From CAWIUB01 sp963839995 (GTDB lineage Bacteria; Actinomycetota; Actinomycetes; Mycobacteriales; Jatrophihabitantaceae), in the NCBI GenBank assembly GCA_963839995.1, contig CAWIXH010000017.1, forward strand, positions 248,001-312,000: DNA of 64,000 bases. Reading direction: 5' to 3'. Below the pieces are notes generated by a model. That model was given only the letters and a program-made list of their open reading frames with translations, was not told the origin of the DNA and searched no databases. This document shows, piece by piece, positions 54,673 through 63,092 of the stretch; the stretch's first letter is position 1, and each line of letters starts with the position of its first letter. The position numbers and the translations under genes are program-made.

Positions 54673-55059
54673 TCAGCCGCAGAAGGAGTTGCCGCAGGCG
54701 CAGCCGCCCGAGGCGTTCGGGTTGTCGATCGTGAAGCCCTGCTGCTCGATGGTGTCGGTGAAGTCGATGGTGGCGCCGGCCAGGTAGGGGGCGCTCATCC
54801 GGTCGACCACGACCGGCACACCGGCGCGGTCGAGTTCGAGGTCACCGTCGAGTGAGCGTTCGTCGAAGAACAGCTGGTACTGCAGACCCGAGCAGCCACC
54901 CGGCTGGACAGCGACGCGCAATCGCAGGTCGTCACGACCCTCCTGGTCCAGCAACGCCCGCACCTTGCCAGCCGCAGTGTCGGTCAGGGTCAGCGAGGGT
55001 GCCTCGACGTCAACGGGCGCTGTGGTCAACTCGACGGTGGTGGTATTTGCGGCGGTCAT
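54673..55059 (-). CDS. erpA: A-type iron-sulfur carrier ErpA/HesB
   Basis: 128 residues. The three cluster cysteines are in QPGGCSGLQYQLFFDE and GGCACGNSFCG. An N-terminal extension of about 20 residues precedes the core. It carries Fe-S clusters to client proteins, and several clients lie in this window (NadA, the DoxX-Rieske fusion, QcrA). Orthologue of Rv2204c. It is transcribed away from the DoxX-Rieske gene's stop, in the same direction, across 88 bp with no recognised feature. Confidence 0.93.
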   Translation of the reverse strand: MTAANTTTVELTTAPVDVEAPSLTLTDTAAGKVRALLDQEGRDDLRLRVAVQPGGCSGLQYQLFFDERSLDGDLELDRAGVPVVVDRMSAPYLAGATIDFTDTIEQQGFTIDNPNASGGCACGNSFCG

Positions 55060-55147
55060 CGGACTCCCAGCGTATGGAGGTGAGCGTCAACTCGTCGGTG
55101 ACAACCAGGCTGCCGCCTGGTCGCACCACAATGCTACCCAACCGCCG

Positions 55148-56062
55148 TCAAACGCGCCGGATCTGCGTCCCGTCAGCCCTCACCGGGATAGGCGTCAGGC
55201 CGGTCCGGGCCGGGCCCAGCAGCAGTTTGCCGGTCGAATCGAACGCCGAGCCGTGGCAGGGGCAGGCGAACCCGGACGCAGGTGAGACGAACTTCACTGG
55301 GCAGCCCTGGTGCGGACACGCCGCGTCGTACGCGGTGAACGCGCCCGGTGTCAGTTGCAGCACCCAGATCGGTTCACCGGTCTGCGGGTCGGTGACCTGG
55401 TCACCGCCACCAACGGGGACGTCGGCCACATTGGCCAGAACCTCGCCGGATGCCGAATCACCCGACGCCTGTGACACTGGCCTGGACGACCCCCGGAACA
55501 AGGACGCGCCGCCTAGAACCAGCCCGCCGATCAGCGCCACCGCGCTACCCAGCAGCACCCGGCGGCTGCGGTCCTCCTGCACACCCGGCCGACGCTCCCG
55601 AGCGCGCGCCAGCCAGGCATCCAGGGAGAGGACATTGGCGGCACCGGCGATCGCGAACGGGGTGAGCGCGAACAGATAGACCACGTCCGCGCTGGTGAAC
55701 CAGGGCCGTGCGCCCCAGCTGATGGTCAGCCACAGCGACAGCGTGAGGGCCATGCCGCCCAGCGCCGCGATACGCGTGAACAAGCCGAAGAGCAGGCCGA
55801 GTCCGACGGCGATTTCGACGCATGCCATGAGCAGGCCAAACGCAAAGCTGTGGTCCACCACCGGGCCCAGCAGGAAACTGATCGGACTCCCGGCCCGCAC
55901 CGCGACCACCGTCGAATGCATCGAGGTGGGCGACGTTCCGTCGAGGAAGTGCTTGTCTGCGATCTTCGAGATGCCGCCGTCCAGGAATACGACCACCAGG
56001 AACGCGCGCAGCGGCAGCAGCACCCAGCTGACCTGCTCGAGTCGCCCCGAGTTGGACGTCAT
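55148..56062 (-). CDS. DoxX-like membrane domain fused to a Rieske [2Fe-2S] domain
   Basis: 304 residues. The first half has four hydrophobic helices of the DoxX/DoxD type (LLPLRAFLVVVFLDGGISKI, FGLLMACVEIAVGLGLLFGL, ITRIA-like loop, VVYLFALTPFAIAGAANVL). A Tat-like or anchor stretch RSRRVLLGSAVALIGGLVLG is followed by an extracytoplasmic Rieske domain with CPHQGCPVKF and CPCHGSAFD. DoxD is the quinone-side subunit of thiosulfate:quinone oxidoreductase; the Rieske part would bring in electrons. Donor and acceptor are unknown. GGGGGAG precedes the ATG. Confidence 0.87.
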   Translation of the reverse strand: MTSNSGRLEQVSWVLLPLRAFLVVVFLDGGISKIADKHFLDGTSPTSMHSTVVAVRAGSPISFLLGPVVDHSFAFGLLMACVEIAVGLGLLFGLFTRIAALGGMALTLSLWLTISWGARPWFTSADVVYLFALTPFAIAGAANVLSLDAWLARARERRPGVQEDRSRRVLLGSAVALIGGLVLGGASLFRGSSRPVSQASGDSASGEVLANVADVPVGGGDQVTDPQTGEPIWVLQLTPGAFTAYDAACPHQGCPVKFVSPASGFACPCHGSAFDSTGKLLLGPARTGLTPIPVRADGTQIRRV

Positions 56063-56120
56063 CTACTCCCCCACTGCGTCGCGCGCACCACAGTCCACCA
56101 CCTTGTCCTGTGCGGGTACG

Positions 56121-56126
56121 TAGATT
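56121..56126 (+). promoter_or_regulatory. -10 box TAGATT of nadA
   Basis: TAGATT ends exactly before GTG 56127 and 6 nt before GTG 56133. The usual distance from -10 box to transcription start favours 56133 as a leaderless start codon. Confidence 0.5.
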
Positions 56127-56132
56127 GTGAAC

Positions 56133-57329
56133 GTGACACTTACCGACCCTAAGGCTGTTTCGCCGGCTACGAGCACAGCGCTCTTGCTGCTCGGGCGGGG
56201 CAGCGACACGCAGTCCGAGCGCGGCGTCGACTGCCCCGGCGAACTGCCCGCGGCGTCCGACCCGTCGCTCGTCGAGCGCGCCCGCATGGCGAAGGCCGCC
56301 CTCGGCGACCGGCTATTCGTCCTCGGTCACCACTATCAACGCGACGAAGTGATCCAGTTCGCCGATGTGACGGGGGACTCGTTCAAGCTGGCCCGCGAGG
56401 CCGCAGCCCGACCCGATGCCGAGTTCATCGTGTTCTGCGGAGTGCATTTCATGGCCGAGTCCGCCGACATCCTGACAGCGGCACACCAGCAGGTGATCCT
56501 GCCCGACCTGGCTGCTGGCTGCTCGATGGCCGACATGGCCAGCTACCAGCAAGTCGTGGATGCGTGGGACGCGCTGAGCGAGTTCGGCGTGGCCGAGCGC
56601 ACCGTCCCGGTCACCTACATGAACTCCTCGGCCGCCATCAAGGGCTTCACCGGAGCGCACGGCGGCGCGGTCTGCACCTCGTCGAACGCCGAGACGGCGC
56701 TGCGCTGGGCGTTCGAGCAGGGCGATCACGTGCTCTTCCTCCCCGACCAGCACCTGGGCCGCAATACGGCAGTGCTGGAACTGGGGCTGTCGCTCGAGGA
56801 CTGCGTGGTGTTCGACCCGCACCGGCCGAACGGCGGGCTGACGGCAGAGCAGGCCCGGGCGGCGAAGATGATCCTGTGGCGCGGGCACTGCTCGGTCCAC
56901 GGCCGGTTCAGCGCAGCCAACGTGGACGACGTGCGAGCCCGCATCCCCGACGTCAACATCCTGGTACATCCGGAGTGCAAGCACGAGGTCGTGCTCAAAG
57001 CCGATTTGGTCGGTTCGACCGAGTTCATCATCGCAACGCTGGACGCCGCGCCAACTGGGTCCTCGTGGGCCGTCGGCACCGAACTGAACCTGGTCCGGCG
57101 GCTGGCCGAACGCCATCGCGACAAGCAGATCGTGTTCCTGGAAAAGACCGTCTGCTACTGCGCGACGATGAACCGCATCGACTTGCCGCACCTGGTGCAT
57201 TCGCTCGAATCGCTGGTGCGCGGGGAGGTCGTGAACAGGATCAGCGTCGACCCGACGGTCGCGACGAACGCCCGAATGGCGCTCGATCGGATGCTGGCCC
57301 TGCCCGCCCGGGCGGCTATCCTCGACTGA
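56133..57329 (+). CDS. nadA: Quinolinate synthase A
   Basis: 398 residues. Condenses iminoaspartate and dihydroxyacetone phosphate to quinolinate for NAD. The [4Fe-4S] cysteines are visible in EFIVFCGVHFMAES, LVHPECKHEVV and KTVCYCATMNR; LGHHYQRDEVIQFAD, MYMNSSAAIK-like VTYMNSSAAIKG and FLPDQHLGRNTA are substrate segments. nadB and nadC are not adjacent, unlike in mycobacteria. GTG 56127 is two codons upstream and cannot be excluded. Confidence 0.95.
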   Translation: MTLTDPKAVSPATSTALLLLGRGSDTQSERGVDCPGELPAASDPSLVERARMAKAALGDRLFVLGHHYQRDEVIQFADVTGDSFKLAREAAARPDAEFIVFCGVHFMAESADILTAAHQQVILPDLAAGCSMADMASYQQVVDAWDALSEFGVAERTVPVTYMNSSAAIKGFTGAHGGAVCTSSNAETALRWAFEQGDHVLFLPDQHLGRNTAVLELGLSLEDCVVFDPHRPNGGLTAEQARAAKMILWRGHCSVHGRFSAANVDDVRARIPDVNILVHPECKHEVVLKADLVGSTEFIIATLDAAPTGSSWAVGTELNLVRRLAERHRDKQIVFLEKTVCYCATMNRIDLPHLVHSLESLVRGEVVNRISVDPTVATNARMALDRMLALPARAAILD

Positions 57330-57358
57330 GTCCAACCGCGAGAGGCTGAGTCGATTCC

Positions 57359-57973
57359 GTGAAGTTGCTGCCCCGCAAGTCGTCCGCGCCCGCCGAGGCC
57401 GTCGAGGACGCCGCCGACGCCCTGCCCACGCCGGGCGCACCCAAGGGCCGGCCGACGCCCAAGCGCCGCGACTCGGCGCCGCGCCGTGCCCCGGTCACTG
57501 AGCCCCCGCGCAACCGCAAGGAGGCCTACCGGTGGCAGAAGCAGCAGGCACAACGGTCACAGCAGTCCCGCTCGGCTAGCGGTCAGCCGCTGTCCAAACA
57601 GGCCTACCGGGCGGCATTGGCCAGCGGCGACGAGTCGGTGCTACCACGCCGCGACCAGGGACCGCTGCGTAAGCTCGCCCGCAACTGGGTCGATTCGCGC
57701 CGCATGTTCAGCAACTACCTGTTGCTGCTGTTCCCGTTGATGATCATCGGGGCCGCCGTCCCGTACTTGACGATAGCGGTGCTGGTGTTGTTCGTGGCGT
57801 TCGTCGGAGAGTGGTACCTGGCCGGACGCAAGATCATCGCTCTGGCGCGCGAACGCAAGATCGAGGTGCGCAGCAGCCCGATGGCACTCGGCTTCTACGC
57901 CGGAAGCCGGGCCTACATGCCTCGGCGCTGGCGGATGCCCAAGCCGCAGGTTTCCCTCGGCGACCCGATCTAG
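57359..57973 (+). CDS. DUF3043 membrane protein (Rv2206 type)
   Basis: 204 residues. A long basic, Pro/Ala-rich cytoplasmic N-terminus (KGRPTPKRRDS, NRKEAYRWQKQQ) leads to two adjacent membrane helices (MFSNYLLLLFPLMIIGAAVPYL and TIAVLVLFVAFVGEWYLAGR) and a basic tail ending in RAYMPRRWRMPKP. This is the DUF3043 pattern; the function is unknown. Position after nadA and before cobT matches mycobacterial Rv2206. Confidence 0.9.
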   Translation: MKLLPRKSSAPAEAVEDAADALPTPGAPKGRPTPKRRDSAPRRAPVTEPPRNRKEAYRWQKQQAQRSQQSRSASGQPLSKQAYRAALASGDESVLPRRDQGPLRKLARNWVDSRRMFSNYLLLLFPLMIIGAAVPYLTIAVLVLFVAFVGEWYLAGRKIIALARERKIEVRSSPMALGFYAGSRAYMPRRWRMPKPQVSLGDPI

Positions 57974-57980
57974 CCCCGCG

Positions 57981-58178
57981 CTACTCGCTCAGCGGCATTG
58001 GGCCGTAGACGCGTTCGCCATCGTCCAGCAAGGTCACCTGGGCAACTCCAGCTTCGGCCAGCTCGCGCCAGGTCTCGCCAAGCCAGCTCTCCGCGTCGGA
58101 CTGACTGGAGTGGACGGGAGAAGACGGTCCCGAAACCGTCGTGCCGTCGGTGCTCTCCAGCCGCCACGTCCAGCTCAC
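57981..58178 (-). CDS. Small conserved actinobacterial protein, 65 aa
   Basis: Starts with WTWRLES and keeps the SDAESWLGETWRELAEAGVAQVTLLDDGERVYGPMPLS pattern, split here into SDAESWLGETWRELAEAG and VAQVTLLDDGERVYGPM, which is common to small soluble actinobacterial proteins of this length. No cofactor motif. It is convergent with the DUF3043 gene (7 bp) and divergent from cobT (55 bp). Confidence 0.8.
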   Translation of the reverse strand: MSWTWRLESTDGTTVSGPSSPVHSSQSDAESWLGETWRELAEAGVAQVTLLDDGERVYGPMPLSE

Positions 58179-58233
58179 GTCCGCGACCCTAGCTGCCGGT
58201 CACAAGCCGACCGAGGCCGGGCAGGATGGAGTC

Positions 58234-59280
58234 GTGACCGCCGAGGGGACCGACCTGGGGAGGGTCGCCGAGGGGGTGGGCTGGCCTGACCACGAGGCCG
58301 AGCAGGCCGCCCGCGAGCTGATCGGAACCCAGCTGTCTCTGGGACGCCTGGCCCAGCTCGGGACCTGGATCTGCGGCGTGCAGGGCCGGTGCCCGCCCGC
58401 CGATTTCCGGCGGGCGCGCGTCGTCATTTTCGCCGGGGACCACGGCGTCAGCGCCGCTGGCGTGACCGCGGACGATCCCGAGCGCACGGCCCGGGTTGCC
58501 GCAGGCATCGTCGCGGGAAGCGGGACCGTCAACGTATTCGCAGACATCGCCCGGACCGGGGTGCGGCTGGTCGACATCGCGATGGACACGGACACGCCCG
58601 CCGACGTCGCGCGGCACAAGGTGCGCCGGAGCAGTGGGCGCATCGACCGCGAAGACGCCCTTCGCGAGAACCAGCAGCGCATCGCCGTTGCGGCGGGCGT
58701 CGCGGTGGCCGACGAAGAAATCGACGCTGGAGCCGACCTGCTGGTCGCAGGACACCTCGGCGCGGGCGCTAGCACGGCGGCCGCCGCGCTCGTCGGCGTG
58801 CTGACGGACGCCGAGCCGGTCAAGGTGGTCGGCCGGGGCAGCAGTATCGACGACGACATGTGGATGCGGAAGGCGGAGGCGGTCCGCGACGCCCGTCGCC
58901 GCGGGGCGGCACAGCGCGGAGATCCCGACCGGCTGCTCGCCGTGGCCGGTGGCGCCGACCTGGCCGCACTCGCTGGTTTCGTGCTGCGGGCCGCGGCCCG
59001 GCGTACGCCGGTGCTGCTCGACGGCCTGGTGACGTCCGCAGCGGCCCTGGTGGCCCACGAGGCCGCGCCGCGGGCGATGCGGTGGTGGCTGGCCGGGCAG
59101 CTGTCTCCGGAGCCGGCCCATCCGATCGCGCTACGCAGGCTCGGCCTCGACCCGGTCCTCGATCTCGGCATCACCGCCGGAACCGGCTGCGGCGCGCTTG
59201 CCGCGGTGCCCCTGCTGCGTGCTGCGGTTCGCACCCTGCCGGGGGTCGCCGTGTCGGCGACCTCTTCAGCGGACGTGTGA
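58234..59280 (+). CDS. cobT: CobT-like nicotinate-nucleotide:dimethylbenzimidazole phosphoribosyltransferase
   Basis: 348 residues. Activates the lower-ligand base of cobalamin. It has GRLAQLGTWICGVQG, IFAGDHGVSAAGV, AGHLGAGASTAAAALVGVL and VLLDGLVTSAAALVA, in the family order. The catalytic glutamate of Salmonella CobT lies in LRLGEGSGA, but the matching segment here is GITAGTGCGALA, so Glu is replaced by Thr. This either marks a subfamily with a shifted base or lowers activity. No other cob gene is present. Its 3' end overlaps gcvT by 15 bp (convergent). Confidence 0.85.
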   Translation: MTAEGTDLGRVAEGVGWPDHEAEQAARELIGTQLSLGRLAQLGTWICGVQGRCPPADFRRARVVIFAGDHGVSAAGVTADDPERTARVAAGIVAGSGTVNVFADIARTGVRLVDIAMDTDTPADVARHKVRRSSGRIDREDALRENQQRIAVAAGVAVADEEIDAGADLLVAGHLGAGASTAAAALVGVLTDAEPVKVVGRGSSIDDDMWMRKAEAVRDARRRGAAQRGDPDRLLAVAGGADLAALAGFVLRAAARRTPVLLDGLVTSAAALVAHEAAPRAMRWWLAGQLSPEPAHPIALRRLGLDPVLDLGITAGTGCGALAAVPLLRAAVRTLPGVAVSATSSADV

Positions 59281-60378
59281 CGGGACGAATGGCGGCTTGA
59301 CGAGCGCCATGGCAGACCGACGGCCACGGACGTCGACGCCGACCTCGTCGCCTTCGGCGATCCCGGCGGACGTCTCGATCATGGCCAGCGCAATGCCCTT
59401 CTTGAGCGTCGGAGAGAACGTGCCGCTGGTGACCTCGCCAATCTGCGCCCCGTCACCGCCGAGCACCGCCATATGCGGGCGTGGGATGCCGCGGTCGAGC
59501 GCGGTCAGCCCCCATAGCGATCTGGCGGGACCGGCCGCTTTCTCCGCCAGCAGCACGTCCCGGCCCCAGAACGCGTCCTTCTTCCAGCCGACGGCCCAAC
59601 CGGCCCGAGCCTGCAGTGGTGTGATCGAGAGCGACAGGTCCTGGCCGTGCAGTGGATAGCCCATCTCGCTTCGCAGAGTGTCGCGAGCCCCGAGACCGGC
59701 GGGCCTGCCGCCGAACTCGCGGACGACATCGGTGAGCGCCTCCCACAGCGTGACCGTGTCGTCCCAGGACGGGATCAGCTCGTACCCGTGCTCGCCGGTG
59801 TACCCGGTGCGGCAGATGCGCACAGGACGCCCGTCGTAGTCGGCGTCGGCGTAAGCCATGTAGGGCTGGTTGCTCGGCAGGCCGAGCCGGTCGAGCACCT
59901 CGGCCGAGCGCGGCCCTTGTACCGCGAGCACCCCGAAGTCGCGGTGCTCGTTCCGAACGAGGACCTGGTCCGGGGCGGCGGCCGTGAGACGGCGCACCAC
60001 CTCGGCAGTGTTGGCGGCGTTGGGGACCAGGAACACCTCCTCGTCGGCCACCAGGTAGGCGATCAGGTCGTCGACGACTCCCCCGGATTCGTCGCAGCAC
60101 ATCGTGTATTGCGCCTGGCCTGGCCCGATCCGGTCGAGGTCGTTGGTCAGGCACGCATTCACGAAGTCCCGGGCACCCGGGCCGCGCACGCTGGCCTTGC
60201 CCAGATGCGACACGTCGAAGATCCCCACCGCATCGCGTACCGCGGCATGCTCCTTGAGTACGCCGCCGCCGCTCGCCGCGTACTCGATCGGCATCTCCCA
60301 GCCGCCGAAGTCGGCGAGTTTGGCTCCGAGGTCCGCGTGCCGCTCGTACAGCGGCGACCGCAACAAAGTCTGGCTCAT
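59266..60378 (-). CDS. gcvT: Aminomethyltransferase, glycine cleavage T protein
   Basis: 370 residues. Transfers the methylene group from the lipoamide-bound aminomethyl of GcvH to tetrahydrofolate. DFGGWEMPIEY, the folate aspartate in GQAQYTMCCDESGGVVDDLI, RTGYTGEHGYEL and LGARDTLRSEMGYPLHGQD are typical. gcvH and gcvP are not adjacent. Its ATG is 37 bp from the divergent pepA start, so the promoters overlap. The gene converges on cobT with overlapping coding ends. Confidence 0.94.
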   Translation of the reverse strand: MSQTLLRSPLYERHADLGAKLADFGGWEMPIEYAASGGGVLKEHAAVRDAVGIFDVSHLGKASVRGPGARDFVNACLTNDLDRIGPGQAQYTMCCDESGGVVDDLIAYLVADEEVFLVPNAANTAEVVRRLTAAAPDQVLVRNEHRDFGVLAVQGPRSAEVLDRLGLPSNQPYMAYADADYDGRPVRICRTGYTGEHGYELIPSWDDTVTLWEALTDVVREFGGRPAGLGARDTLRSEMGYPLHGQDLSLSITPLQARAGWAVGWKKDAFWGRDVLLAEKAAGPARSLWGLTALDRGIPRPHMAVLGGDGAQIGEVTSGTFSPTLKKGIALAMIETSAGIAEGDEVGVDVRGRRSAMALVKPPFVPSHVR

Positions 60379-60415
60379 GGGCAGCACCGTACCGAGCCGT
60401 GAATACGATGCCGAG

Positions 60416-61900
60416 ATGCCCAAGGTTGCCCTCGTCGTCGCCCACCCGATCCCGCCGGCCGATGCGGTTGTTGTCGGCGTGCATTCTGCTGGGTCAGGTG
60501 TCGAGCTGGCGCCTGGCGCGGCCATCGTCGATGACGCTCTCGGCCGGCGGCTGGTATCCGCGCTGCGCGCAGCGGGCGCGACGGGCAAGGCCGACGAGGT
60601 TCTCAAGATTCCGACCCTCGGCCTGGCCCCGTTCCCGCTCGTCGTGGCAACCGGCCTCGGCGCGAGGGACGCGGATGCGGCGGATGGGGAGCAGCTCCGC
60701 CGGGCCGTCGGCGCCGCGATCCATTCGCTGACAGGCGACGCCCGCCGCGTCCACCTCGCGGTGGGCGACCAGGTGGGCGCCGCTGCCGAGGGTGCCCTGT
60801 TCGGCGGCTACACGTTCACCGAATACAAGCTCGAGGCCAAGCGGCCCGCATTGACCGCGGTGTCGATCGGCGTGAACGACCCGAAGAGCACGGTTGCGCG
60901 GGCTGCGCTGCGGCGGGCACGGATCCTCGCCGAAGCCGTCGCCACCACCCGCGATCTCGTCAACGCACCCCCGAACGACCTCTATCCCGACACGCTCGCC
61001 CGCCGGGCTACTCAGTTGGCCGGCCGAGCGGGCGTCGATGTCGAGGTGCTGGACGAAAAGGCGCTCAAACGAGGCGGCTACGGCGGCATCCTCGGCGTGG
61101 GCACGGGCTCGGCCCGGCCGCCACGGCTGGTCCGGCTGACCTACCGCGCAACCAGGCCGCGCGCCCGGATCGCCCTGGTAGGCAAGGGGATCACGTTCGA
61201 TAGTGGCGGCCTCAATCTCAAGCCCGGCCCGAGCATGGACGCGATGAAGTCGGACATGGGCGGGGCCGCGGCCGTTGTCACCGCTACCGCCGCGATCGCC
61301 GCTCTCCGGCTGCCGGTCGAGGTGATCGCGACGGTGCCGATGGCCGAGAACATGATCTCCGGGTCGTCATACCGTCCTTCGGACGTGCTGGTCCTGCGCG
61401 GCGGCAAGACGCTGGAGATCACCAATACTGATGCCGAGGGCCGGGTGATCCTGGCGGACGCGATCGTGCGCGCCGTCGAGGACCGGCCCGACTACCTGAT
61501 CGAAACCTCGACCCTGACCGGCGCGCAGCTCGTCGCGCTCGGGCCGCGGGTGATCGCCGCGATGGGCGAGCCAAGATTTCGCGACGAGGTAGTGGCCGCG
61601 GGCAACGCCACGGGCGAGGCGCTGTGGGCGATGCCCTTGCCGGAGGATCTGCGATCCGGCCTGCACTCGCACGTGGCCGATCTGGCCAATCTGCCGAACG
61701 AACGCTGGGGCGGCATGCTCGTCGGCGGGCTGTTCATGGCCAACTTCGTCCCGGACGACCTGCCCTGGGTACACCTCGATATCGCCGGACCATCCTGGAA
61801 CGGCGCAGCCGCGTACGGCTACACGCCGAAGGGCGGCACCGGGGCCGCTGTCCGCACGATCATCGCGACGGTCGAGCAGCTCGCAGCGGCGCGCGGGTAG
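60416..61900 (+). CDS. pepA: Leucyl aminopeptidase (M17)
   Basis: 494 residues. The C-terminal catalytic domain has the metal-binding KGITFDSGGLNLKP and the family signature NTDAEGRVILADAI; the N-terminal 150 residues are the variable macro-like domain. It removes N-terminal residues from peptides in the cytoplasm as a hexamer with two metals per site. TACGAT (60404-60409) lies 6 nt before the ATG, indicating a leaderless transcript. Matches mycobacterial pepB (Rv2213). Confidence 0.94.
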   Translation: MPKVALVVAHPIPPADAVVVGVHSAGSGVELAPGAAIVDDALGRRLVSALRAAGATGKADEVLKIPTLGLAPFPLVVATGLGARDADAADGEQLRRAVGAAIHSLTGDARRVHLAVGDQVGAAAEGALFGGYTFTEYKLEAKRPALTAVSIGVNDPKSTVARAALRRARILAEAVATTRDLVNAPPNDLYPDTLARRATQLAGRAGVDVEVLDEKALKRGGYGGILGVGTGSARPPRLVRLTYRATRPRARIALVGKGITFDSGGLNLKPGPSMDAMKSDMGGAAAVVTATAAIAALRLPVEVIATVPMAENMISGSSYRPSDVLVLRGGKTLEITNTDAEGRVILADAIVRAVEDRPDYLIETSTLTGAQLVALGPRVIAAMGEPRFRDEVVAAGNATGEALWAMPLPEDLRSGLHSHVADLANLPNERWGGMLVGGLFMANFVPDDLPWVHLDIAGPSWNGAAAYGYTPKGGTGAAVRTIIATVEQLAAARG

Positions 61901-61923
61901 CACAGCTGCTACCTTTTGGTTCC

Positions 61924-62175
61924 ATGGGAACCGTAGGGCTTCGAGAACTGCGCCAGAATGCCTCTGAGCTCGTGCGCCGGGTCGAAGGCGGCGAGGAGAT
62001 CGACATCACCGTCTCAGGCCGGCTCGCAGCACGCCTGGTTCCGGCGGCGCCGAAGCGGTGGCGGCGGTGGGATGACATCGCCGACGCGTTCGCCGGGCGG
62101 CCCGACCCGGACTGGGAGCGCGACCGCGACCTGCTCGATCAGTCTGTTGTCAACCCGTGGGACCGAGGTCGTTGA
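61924..62175 (+). CDS. Phd/YefM-type antitoxin
   Basis: 83 residues. GTVGLRELRQNASELVRRVE followed by GGEEIDITVSGRLAARLVP is the DNA-binding Phd/YefM fold that gives the dimer and operator contacts; the C-terminal 35 residues (DDIADAFAG ... DRDLLDQSVVNPWDRGR) would wrap the toxin. TACCTT lies 8 nt before the ATG. The stop overlaps the toxin start, so the two are coupled and probably self-regulated. Confidence 0.9.
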   Translation: MGTVGLRELRQNASELVRRVEGGEEIDITVSGRLAARLVPAAPKRWRRWDDIADAFAGRPDPDWERDRDLLDQSVVNPWDRGR

Positions 62176-62552
62176 AGGCGATACTCGATACGAGCGTCTT
62201 GATCTCCACAGACGTGCCACCGTTGGAGGGCGAGCTGGCGATCAGCGCCGTCGCCCTCGCCGAACTGCATCTCGGGGTTCTCGTCACGATCGATGGAGCA
62301 GTCCGGGCTGAGCGCCTGCGCAGGCTGTCGGAGTTCGAGCGGAGGTTCACCGCGTTGCCTGTCGACCATGCGGTGGCCACCAGCTACGGGCAGCTTGCTG
62401 CCGCGGTTGCGGCTGCGGGCCGCCAGCCGCGATCTCGGGTAATGGATTTGTTGATCGCGGCTACCGCGCACGCCCATTCGGCGCGGCTATACACGCGCAA
62501 CGCGCACGACCTTGCCGGCATCGAGCACCTCATCGAGATCGTCTCCGTTTGA
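62172..62552 (+). CDS. vapC: PIN-domain toxin (VapC family)
   Basis: 126 residues from TTG 62172 (TTGA overlap with the antitoxin stop); GTG 62157 is an alternative. PIN acidic residues are visible in AILDTSVLI, VALAELHLGVL and RVMDLLIAATAHAH, with the last one in YTRNAHDLAGIEHL. VapC toxins are RNases cutting tRNA or 23S rRNA. All catalytic positions seem intact, so the pair should be functional. Confidence 0.9.
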   Translation: MKAILDTSVLISTDVPPLEGELAISAVALAELHLGVLVTIDGAVRAERLRRLSEFERRFTALPVDHAVATSYGQLAAAVAAAGRQPRSRVMDLLIAATAHAHSARLYTRNAHDLAGIEHLIEIVSV

Positions 62553-62592
62553 CGTTCCGCGGGCACCGGGTACCCGATCCGGGCATCCCAAC

Positions 62593-62943
62593 TCACACCG
62601 ACGGGCGGTTGATGCCCGGCGGGCCGGTGTCGCCATTTGCCTTGCGGCGCGCCGTCCACTCCCGCATCCGCTGTGGATAGCCGACGATGGCCACGTCGTA
62701 GAGCGGGACGTGGTGTTTGCGGGCGAAAGTGCGGGCGCCCTCCGTGCCGTTGACACGCCGGCGCGTCCACTCGCCGGTGGCCGCGACTAGCACCACGGTC
62801 GTCTCGGTCACCGTCGTCTTCGGCTCGATGAACGCCTCGACTCCGGGCCGGGACGAGACGAAGTTCGCCAGGTGGGCGAGGTCGGTCGAGTCCGCCGTGC
62901 GCGGGGTGCCGGGGCGGTGCTTACTCCGGCGGAACAGTGCCAC
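62593..62943 (-). CDS. Conserved actinobacterial protein, 116 aa
   Basis: Starts at GTG with the basic segment ALFRRSKHRPG. Then ADSTDLAHLANFVSSRPGVEAFIEP and TTVVLVAATGEWTRRRV, and AYPQR-like YDVAIVGYPQRMREW near the end. This pattern recurs in small actinobacterial proteins encoded beside lipoamide dehydrogenase or aminopeptidase genes (recalled, not searched). No catalytic residues are evident; it may be a regulatory or scaffold protein. Divergent from the lpd gene. Confidence 0.75.
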   Translation of the reverse strand: MALFRRSKHRPGTPRTADSTDLAHLANFVSSRPGVEAFIEPKTTVTETTVVLVAATGEWTRRRVNGTEGARTFARKHHVPLYDVAIVGYPQRMREWTARRKANGDTGPPGINRPSV

Positions 62944-63092
62944 CGCGACTTCCCTCCTGTCGTGTCCAACCGGGCCACCACATGATCGCATTGCCACCTG
63001 GGATCCGGCTGTATCCGGCTGTGCCCTGTGCCCCGGCGTTGCCGCAGTGCCAAGATGATGGAACGACTCGTCCCGGCAGATTCGGAGACCCC

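Noticed and set aside
60378..60416. Glycine riboswitch before gcvT
   Set aside because: Only 37 bp separate gcvT from the divergent pepA, and gcvT's leader would lie inside the pepA coding region; no riboswitch core was seen.
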